54,701 nucleotides of DNA from an uncultured Lachnospiraceae bacterium (GTDB taxonomy: Bacteria; Bacillota; Clostridia; Lachnospirales; Lachnospiraceae), in the NCBI GenBank assembly GCA_910587895.1, contig CAJUOE010000053.1, forward strand, positions 1 to 54,701, in the 5' to 3' direction. The notes beneath the pieces are model-generated. The model was not told the DNA's origin. It did not search any database and saw only the letters and a program-made list of their open reading frames with translations. This document shows, in pieces, positions 49,030 through 54,701 of this stretch (its first letter is position 1; each line of letters begins with the position of its first letter). The position numbers and the translations under genes were made by a program.

Positions 49030-52000
49030 GTGAAAAAATCTATGTCGCTAAAAATGCTTTTTCGCTCCCCCATAAAGACGCTGCTGACGTTCCTTCTGGT
49101 CGTGGCCGCTACATTCGCATTGTTTTCGCGGGTCATGGATTACGCCATTACCATGCAGGGCACGAAGAGCATGGAAGGAAATTATCACTGCGTTGCCAGC
49201 CTGAACAACGAAGTGAGAGATTTATATTATGATGTGGCGTATGTTGAAACCAGGAATAAAATGGGAGCCAAAGGTTATCAGGAAAAGCAGGAAGTGCCGG
49301 ACAAGCCATGGCCGTCGGAGCAAAAGCTGGAAGAATTTGCCTCGTTGCCCGGGGTTACGCTTTCGGACACAAGGTATATGACGGCAGGGCTGGTGGAGGA
49401 TTATAAGCGTCCGCTTGAATATGAGACCTTGTCCCGCTACATTCCGATCGTATTTGAGGGTACGTTCGCCGGGTATGAGGATGATACGCGAGATGACATC
49501 CTGGAAGGCCATGTACGGCTGAAATTCGATGACGTGAAGGTGATCGCCTGTGAAAAGGATGAAGAAGAGCTTGGTATCGGAACTTCGCTTAAGCTGGAGC
49601 AGGCGCCTTTGGGGGATAATTATTATATCGAATCCCCTTATACCCGGGAATTTTTTGACAGTATCAAGGAAGGCAGCAGATGCTTTGTCCTTGGGCATTA
49701 TGCCGGATTTACATCGGATACGCCAGTCGGTTTTTATTTCGAGGGTTCGGGTGCGGTACAGCAATACCAGGGGTATCTGCGCGTGATCGACGGATTGGCG
49801 GACAATTACCTGGAAACAGAAGATTTTGACCGTGAGAAAGGCTGGGTAGACGCGATTGAGCAGGGATGCTATATCTACGATATGATATATACCTCGGATA
49901 TGCGTGCGTTGGGCGATAGCGGGCCGGACATCATTACAAAAGGGGATACGGACGTCTGCTATGTACACGAAACCTTTTTGGAAGACCATAACCTGTCCGT
50001 TGGCGATACCATAAACGTAAAGCTGGGTGACAAGATTTGCGTCAACGACAACTATGACACCATTGACGGCGCACGGGCATATGAAGGCAAGGACATGCCG
50101 GAATTTTCAGATTCCGTTGCGCTTAAGATTATTGGAGCGAGTGACAGTTTTCCGGAAAGCTACATTTATGTGCCGGATACACTGCTTAAGGCGCAGGTTC
50201 CGGATGACTATGAGATGCCATGGCAGGACTTTAGCGTTTATGTGGAAGACGCCCGGGATATCGAAGGGTTTTTAGAGGCAGCCGAGGCATTTGCGGAAGA
50301 ATTGGATTTGCAGCTGGACTATTCGGACGATGGATGGATGGACGTGAAGGACAGTTTCCAGAGAGGCACGCAGACGCTGTTTCTGACCCTGGTATTATAC
50401 GTCGTGGGGGCGCTACTCGCATTAACCCTGGCGGTATATCTATATGTCGGCAGGAGCAGGAAAAATTATGCCATCATGCGCACCCTGGGCGTTCCCGGCA
50501 GAAGGGCGGGACGTTCCGTCGTCATGCCGTTTGCTTTTTTGTCGGCGCTTGCCGTGCCGCTTGGCGGCGTATCGGGGCTTTTCTATGCCAGGCAGATTGC
50601 GGCAAAGACGCTGACCGGGCTTATGGAAAACGTGTCCGGGGATTATGTTTTGGATACGACCCTTCCGGTCGGCGTGGTCGTCCTGTGCATTGTTTCTGAG
50701 CTTTTATTTATTTCGCTGGCGACGTATTCTTTCCTGTGGAAAATGAAAAAGACGCCGCCGCTGGAATTGTTGCAGGAGGGCACAGCGCAGAGGAAAGCGC
50801 GAAAGAAAGCATTGCCGGAGATAGAGGATTTCCAGAAAGCGCCCACCGGGTTTGACCTTGCACAGATTTCCGTTATCGAAGAAGTTCCGCGGGGAAATTA
50901 CAGTGCAGTCCGCCATGTCCTGTCCTATATCCTGCGCCATATGAAAAGGGGCATTGGAAAAACAGCGGTGTCGCTGATTCTGGCGGTTGTGCTGACGGGC
51001 GGCATCGGTATGTCTGTGCTGGCAAGGTATATCTATCAGGACGCCTATTATCAGTATGGCGTAAAGACAGAGGCGACTCAATATGCATATACCTCGGTGG
51101 TAAGCCTGTCAAATTCGCCGCTGGTAAAGGATTTTTACTGCCGCCATACGCTTGATGTGCATGTCCAGGGAACTGATGATAATATTTTCCTGTACATTTC
51201 GAACGACCTTGTCCGTTATCTGGGCGACAAATGTACCGTAGACTATGCCGATGGCTATGACGTTTCTTCCTTTGAGGGAACCGGACCGCTGTGCCTGGTG
51301 GGAAAAGAATTTGCCGAGGAGTTTGATGTTGGGCTGGGAGATGAGATTGGCATGTTGTCGGGATCCTTGTATTACATGCTCCTGAATGCGGAAAAAAAGG
51401 GCGAGGCAGGGTCTTTGGAAAATGGTTATAAGCCGTATCAGGTTATCGGCATCGTAGATTCCGGGGATGAAACCCTGGATCACGGAGTCTTTGCAGGGAT
51501 ACGGAATGATTTGACAAATTTGTACGGCGCGGATTTCATGTTTGACAAATGTGAGTTTTTGCTGGCGGACAATGACCGGGTCAGCGACCTCGAAACCTTG
51601 CTGGAAGAGGAGATGAACCGTAGAATCGTGTATGCGCCATACGCAGCATACACGATAGATTCCGAAGGGCTTGTAAATATCACGCGGATCCAGGAACTCT
51701 TAGAGGTGCTTTTCCCGATTGCCGTGGTTGCCGCCGTGTTGATTGGTATATTCGTGCCGCTATTAGTTATCCTGCAGTCGGCGCAGGAAGCGGCGTTTCT
51801 GCGCATCCTTGGCGCCACTAAGAAACGCGTCCGCTGTATGCTCATGTTTGAGCAGGTCATCATAAGCATTGCCGGAATTATTCTGATGGCAGGGGGGATT
51901 GCCCTGTTTAGCCCCGGCCTGTTTGCAAGGAGCTGGGATATGCTTGCTGCCTGCTTTGGACTCTACCTTCTGGGAGGCATTTGCGGCGCTGCTGCTGCGG

Positions 52001-52053
52001 CGGTGCAGGTGACAAGGCAGAAGGTTCTGGAATTGCTGCAGGTAAAGGAATAG
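49030..52053 (+). CDS. FtsX-type ABC transporter permease (second paralogue)
   Basis: A 1007-residue permease with the same plan as the first: TM1 (~15-36), a large outer domain, FtsX helices with RSRKNYAIMRTLGVPGRRAG, a second outer domain, and C-terminal helices with AAFLRILGATKKRVRCML. The GTG at 49030 is used as start: it gives KKSMSLKMLFRSPIKTLLTF, which lines up with the start of the paralogue, although the ribosome-binding site is weak. The membrane parts are much more alike than the outer domains. It probably forms a heterodimer with the first permease. A terminator follows. Confidence 0.9.
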   Translation: MKKSMSLKMLFRSPIKTLLTFLLVVAATFALFSRVMDYAITMQGTKSMEGNYHCVASLNNEVRDLYYDVAYVETRNKMGAKGYQEKQEVPDKPWPSEQKLEEFASLPGVTLSDTRYMTAGLVEDYKRPLEYETLSRYIPIVFEGTFAGYEDDTRDDILEGHVRLKFDDVKVIACEKDEEELGIGTSLKLEQAPLGDNYYIESPYTREFFDSIKEGSRCFVLGHYAGFTSDTPVGFYFEGSGAVQQYQGYLRVIDGLADNYLETEDFDREKGWVDAIEQGCYIYDMIYTSDMRALGDSGPDIITKGDTDVCYVHETFLEDHNLSVGDTINVKLGDKICVNDNYDTIDGARAYEGKDMPEFSDSVALKIIGASDSFPESYIYVPDTLLKAQVPDDYEMPWQDFSVYVEDARDIEGFLEAAEAFAEELDLQLDYSDDGWMDVKDSFQRGTQTLFLTLVLYVVGALLALTLAVYLYVGRSRKNYAIMRTLGVPGRRAGRSVVMPFAFLSALAVPLGGVSGLFYARQIAAKTLTGLMENVSGDYVLDTTLPVGVVVLCIVSELLFISLATYSFLWKMKKTPPLELLQEGTAQRKARKKALPEIEDFQKAPTGFDLAQISVIEEVPRGNYSAVRHVLSYILRHMKRGIGKTAVSLILAVVLTGGIGMSVLARYIYQDAYYQYGVKTEATQYAYTSVVSLSNSPLVKDFYCRHTLDVHVQGTDDNIFLYISNDLVRYLGDKCTVDYADGYDVSSFEGTGPLCLVGKEFAEEFDVGLGDEIGMLSGSLYYMLLNAEKKGEAGSLENGYKPYQVIGIVDSGDETLDHGVFAGIRNDLTNLYGADFMFDKCEFLLADNDRVSDLETLLEEEMNRRIVYAPYAAYTIDSEGLVNITRIQELLEVLFPIAVVAAVLIGIFVPLLVILQSAQEAAFLRILGATKKRVRCMLMFEQVIISIAGIILMAGGIALFSPGLFARSWDMLAACFGLYLLGGICGAAAAAVQVTRQKVLELLQVKE

Positions 52054-52066
52054 TTACAATTTAAGA

Positions 52067-52103
52067 AAGGAACTCTGGCCTGCTGTGGTCAGGGTTTCTT
52101 TTT
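52067..52103 (+). terminator. Terminator of the ABC exporter operon
   Basis: AAGGAACTCTGGCC (52067-52080) pairs with GGTCAGGGTTTCTT (52087-52100), with wobble pairs, and runs into TTTTT. Confidence 0.8.
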
Positions 52104-52217
52104 ATCAAAAAGAAGTGGTTACGGAAATTTGCAAGTATTTTTCCTTCATTGTTTGTGTAACGGATAGTAAACCCATGTGACTGGGGAAATTTTTATCGTG
52201 TTATATCGGAGAGATTA

Positions 52218-52349
52218 TGGTATAATTTGTCCTAAGGAGGGACCCAACGAAGTTGGGAGGATGCCTTAGGGCTTGTATCGGGGAGATCATATACTTGTCC
52301 TAAGGAGGGAGCGAAGAAATGAATCCCCCGGAAAACGATAGGAGACGCC
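52218..52349 (+). promoter_or_regulatory. Promoter and structured leader of the PAS/winged-helix regulator
   Basis: Extended -10 TGG-TATAAT (TATAAT 52221-52226) without a good -35. Directly after it a 16-bp element, TTGTCCTAAGGAGGGA (52227-52242), occurs; an exact copy lies at 52295-52310. The first copy also pairs: CCTAAGG (52231-52237) with CCTTAGG (52264-52270), enclosing the perfect hairpin CCCAAC-GAA-GTTGGG (52243-52257). The second copy provides the AAGGAGGG for the small ORF at 52319. The leader thus can fold or be bound in more than one way. It is not a riboswitch class I recognise. Between the preceding terminator and this promoter (52104-52217) I see nothing. Confidence 0.6.
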
Positions 52350-52357
52350 ATGAATAA
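52319..52357 (+). CDS. Small upstream ORF overlapping the regulator start
   Basis: Twelve codons (MNPPENDRRRHE) and TAA, starting 8 nt after AAGGAGGG in the second repeat copy. Its end overlaps the first eight bases of the next gene, so translation of the two may be coupled. The strong ribosome-binding site makes translation plausible, but no such peptide is known to me. Confidence 0.35.
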   Translation: MNPPENDRRRHE

Positions 52358-54035
52358 TAAACCAGAGAGTATGCAGGGCATCGCAAACTATAATATAACC
52401 GGAATCCGTGAGGATGGCCTGGCAGAGCCGGTTCATCTTGAGATTCCCGGAGGAGTCATAAAGTATACCTGTGAGAATCATCCACGGATTACATATATCA
52501 ATGAACAGATGAAGAAAATCCTGCGCATACCGGGAAACCGAAACGGCGAGCTGGATTACCTGGAACTCTACAAGGACGATATTTTTCTGATGGTTCCCAT
52601 GGAAAAACGCCGCAGGCTCGCCCGCTGCCTGAAACACGTGCATTCTGCCGAGGTTCCGGCTGTGGGCGAAATGGAGCTGCTTTGCTGTGATGGAACGAAG
52701 GCATATGTGTTTGGCTGGATTACAAAGAGCGTCAATGAGCAGGGAATAGAGGAATTTCAAAGCGTCTGTGTGGATGTGACGAAGAAATATCAGGCGAAGA
52801 AGGAAAATGAGACCAAACGTTACCTCCGGGCGCTGATGGACGTCTATGATAAAATTTTTGCGTATAATTTAAAGACCAGTACCGTCAAATGCCTGTACAG
52901 CAATCATTCTCCGATGTTCCAATGGCTGGAGAATGTGTCCATGCAGATGGAACATGCAACGGAAAAATGGATTGCCGGCTCTGTCGTCTCTGAGGATCGA
53001 GAGAAGGTACGCCTGTTTTTCCGGGATTTTTTTCAGCAAAAACTCTCGCCATCAGATAATAAACCACCCCAGATTGCTTACAAATCACATTCTTCGAATG
53101 GAGATATTAAACTGTATCAGGGCATTTTCCTGAAAATGGATGAGTCTGTCAGCCTTTATTGCTGCAGATCCATGCCGGATGCAGCGAAGGCGGATGCGCT
53201 GCGGGATGAAAATGCATTTCTAAAGGAAAATATGCAGGAACTGGCAATGCATTATACGGACGGCATAGCCGCATTCATGGTGGAGGGCGCATACGTGACG
53301 CCATTGTATGCAAGCGATAATGTCTGCGGATTTTTTGGATTTACGAAGGAAGAATGGCTCCCTTTAATGGAACGGCGCACGCCCATCAGGGAATTTGTTG
53401 AGGGCAGTGATTTTGATTATGAGAAATTTGTAAAGATATTAGAGAGCGGCGAGGCGGAATTTACCTATTATGATGTGAAGACGGAGACGAAACGGCGCAT
53501 CAAGGCAATCTGTTCCCAGAAGTCTTCCGACGATTTATCCCCGAGATATATTATGCTTTACCATCTGGATGATAAGAAAACGGAGGCAGACAGGAATCCG
53601 CTACACGTTCCAACTGTTTCCATCCGCACATTTGGATATTTTGACGTCTTTGTGGGCGAGAAGGCCGTTGCGTTTCGCAATAAGAAAGCCAAGGAATTAT
53701 TTGCGTTGCTGGTGGACCGCCGGGGCGGCTATATCTCTTCAGAGGAAGCAATCAGTTTCCTGTGGGAGGATGAACCCGTGAATCCAGTCACGCTCTCAAG
53801 ATATCGCAAGGTTGCGCTTCGGCTAAAGAATACCCTGGAAGAGTACGGCATTTCGGACGTCATGGAGACGGTGGATGGCAAACGCCGCATTGTCACGGAG
53901 AATGTGCAGTGTGATTTGTACGATTACCTTACCGGCAGGGAAGAGTATGCGCAAACATTTAAGGGCAGTTACTTGAATAATTACAGCTGGGGGGAAAATA
54001 CGCTGGCGGAGCTTACCGGGGAGATTCTGTATTGA
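52350..54035 (+). CDS. PAS-domain regulator with SARP/OmpR-type winged helix
   Basis: A 561-residue soluble protein. Two or more PAS-like segments (about 30-150, 155-280, 300-410: YTCENHPRITYINEQMKKIL, EFQSVCVDVTKKYQAK, PLYASDNVCGFFGFTKEEW) precede a C-terminal winged helix (~425-535: IRTFGYFDVFVGEKAVAFRNKKAKELFALLVDRR cut short here as IRTFGYFDVFVGEKAV, then EEAISFLWED). That last fold is the one of SARP activators, without the TPR-like BTAD domain. It probably binds a ligand or partner through its PAS part and controls transcription; targets unknown. TAGGAGA precedes ATG 52350. Its 3' end overlaps the opposing MATE fragment by 23 bp. Confidence 0.75.
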   Translation: MNNKPESMQGIANYNITGIREDGLAEPVHLEIPGGVIKYTCENHPRITYINEQMKKILRIPGNRNGELDYLELYKDDIFLMVPMEKRRRLARCLKHVHSAEVPAVGEMELLCCDGTKAYVFGWITKSVNEQGIEEFQSVCVDVTKKYQAKKENETKRYLRALMDVYDKIFAYNLKTSTVKCLYSNHSPMFQWLENVSMQMEHATEKWIAGSVVSEDREKVRLFFRDFFQQKLSPSDNKPPQIAYKSHSSNGDIKLYQGIFLKMDESVSLYCCRSMPDAAKADALRDENAFLKENMQELAMHYTDGIAAFMVEGAYVTPLYASDNVCGFFGFTKEEWLPLMERRTPIREFVEGSDFDYEKFVKILESGEAEFTYYDVKTETKRRIKAICSQKSSDDLSPRYIMLYHLDDKKTEADRNPLHVPTVSIRTFGYFDVFVGEKAVAFRNKKAKELFALLVDRRGGYISSEEAISFLWEDEPVNPVTLSRYRKVALRLKNTLEEYGISDVMETVDGKRRIVTENVQCDLYDYLTGREEYAQTFKGSYLNNYSWGENTLAELTGEILY

Positions 54036-54492
54036 CGCATGGAATCTTGGCGTAATAGGCAAATCCAATTACATCCGCCAGAAACCAGCCAATTGGTACG
54101 GACCACCAGATTCCGACCACGCCGATGGCAGGAATGGCGGAAAGTATGTAAGCCAGTGCAACGCGTGTTCCCAGGGAAAAAATTGTGAGGACAACTGACA
54201 TGCCCGGTTTGCCAAGGCCCCGATAGAGCCCATAGAGCAGGAACAGACAGCCAATGCCACAATAGAATGTTCCCTCAATTCGCAGATAGCGCACGCCTTC
54301 CGCCACGATAGCAGTTTCTTTGGCATTTACAAACAACAGCATCAATGGCCTGGCAAATATGTCCACCATCAATGATACGGCGATACAGAAAATCAGCGCT
54401 GCCGTGACTGCGCCACGCAGGCCGGCGCGTATGCGCGTTTCTTTTCTGGCGCCGTAATTTTGTGCAATAAAGGTGGAAAATGCGTTGCCATC
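54013..54492 (-). pseudogene. MATE family efflux transporter, C-terminal fragment
   Basis: Read on the minus strand, the frame from 54492 to the stop at 54013 gives GNAFSTFIAQNYGARKETRI, then RYLRIEGTFYCGIGCLFLLY and WWSVPIGWFLADVIGFAYYA, which match the C-terminal part of MATE (NorM/DinF-type) transporters. The upstream two thirds are missing: at about 54490 the sequence changes abruptly to a glycosyltransferase in another frame, and a stop codon appears in the MATE frame at 54493. This is either a true deletion junction or an assembly chimera. Confidence 0.75.
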
Positions 54493-54701
54493 CTAACCTG
54501 CCAACGGCTACAATCACCTTATCTCCATATTCCCATTCTTTTTCCAACCCACATATATCAATTATTAAAGCAGGATTGGGGACTTTAACCATTTTTTTTC
54601 TGGCGACCCTATAATTTCTATACATATCATCTTTTGCGTAATCACATAATACAATAACTCTGTCTGCTCTGTTATAAAAAAATCTAACCACATATTTATC
54701 A
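54482..54701 (-). pseudogene. Glycosyltransferase family 4-like fragment (runs off the window)
   Basis: On the minus strand, from the window edge to about 54482, the frame reads ADRVIVLCDYAKDDMYRNY, KKMVKVPNPALIIDICGLEK and VIVAVGRLGWQ. This is the linker region of GT4 (WecA/EpsF-like) glycosyltransferases: end of the acceptor domain, then the start of the donor domain, whose VGRLxxQKG should continue. Instead it breaks after GRLGWQ and the DNA passes into the MATE gene out of frame. The 5' part lies beyond the window. Confidence 0.65.

Noticed and set aside
54275..54691. A fused glycosyltransferase-MATE protein
   Set aside because: After the junction the open frame is not the MATE frame (the MATE frame meets a stop at 54493), so no real fusion protein is encoded.

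Overview
The window looks like a chromosomal stretch of a gut-type Lachnospiraceae (Clostridium cluster XIVa) bacterium. This rests on gene content rather than any marker gene: clostridial shine-dalgarno sites and sigma-A promoters, a FabK-type fatty acid operon, a class III fructose bisphosphatase, plant-glycan hydrolases ending in lysine-rich Ig-like domains, LytTR/DUF3021 and DegV genes, and Rpn-type transposase genes. No rRNA, tRNA or CRISPR array was seen.

Layout. (1) 1-2470: 3' end of a GH43 glycosidase, a hemolysin III/PAQR membrane protein, and a compact locus that I read as a par/Fst-like type I toxin-antitoxin module. It has a 32-residue membrane peptide, a convergent antisense RNA promoter, a shared terminator and a direct repeat at the toxin start codon. 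(2) 2509-4167: DEAD-box RNA helicase with a DbpA-type RNA-binding domain, followed by degenerate 20-bp repeats. (3) 4244-14963: a sugar-alcohol PTS locus carrying the whole phosphorelay: mannitol-family EIICB, a stand-alone EIIB, an MtlR-type activator, EIIA, a PfkB kinase, an MDR dehydrogenase, HPr, EI and class III FBPase. Two 23-bp palindromes sit at identical distance from two near-identical promoters. (4) 14960-17136: ECF sigma factor and RsgI-like membrane anti-sigma factor. (5) 17275-25249: DegV, an Rpn-family protein, a LytTR/DUF3021/ABC-2 operon, an unrecognised 638-residue protein and a broken Rpn-family gene. (6) 25464-29678: a secreted multidomain GH51-type arabinofuranosidase.

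(7) 29819-39496: a full type II fatty acid synthesis operon (acpP-fabK-fabD-fabG-fabF-accB-fabZ-accC-accD-accA) ending in a medium-chain-type acyl-CoA ligase, with no fabH in the operon and with three helically phased copies of TCTGGAAC at its promoter. (8) 39632-42013, minus strand: an AT-rich type II restriction-modification pair, with separate promoters for nuclease and methyltransferase. (9) 42167-52053: a two-component system with a membrane-anchored accessory protein, followed by an ABC exporter whose single ATPase gene lies between two paralogous FtsX-type permeases of about 1000 residues. (10) 52218-54701: a PAS/winged-helix regulator behind a structured, repeat-containing leader with an overlapping small ORF, then a MATE transporter fragment abruptly joined to a glycosyltransferase fragment.

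The best candidate for a new system is the toxin-antitoxin locus at 2134-2456. Next are the phased sites of the fatty acid operon with its missing fabH, and the 52.2-kb leader. All family calls are by eye from translated sequence; no search was run.
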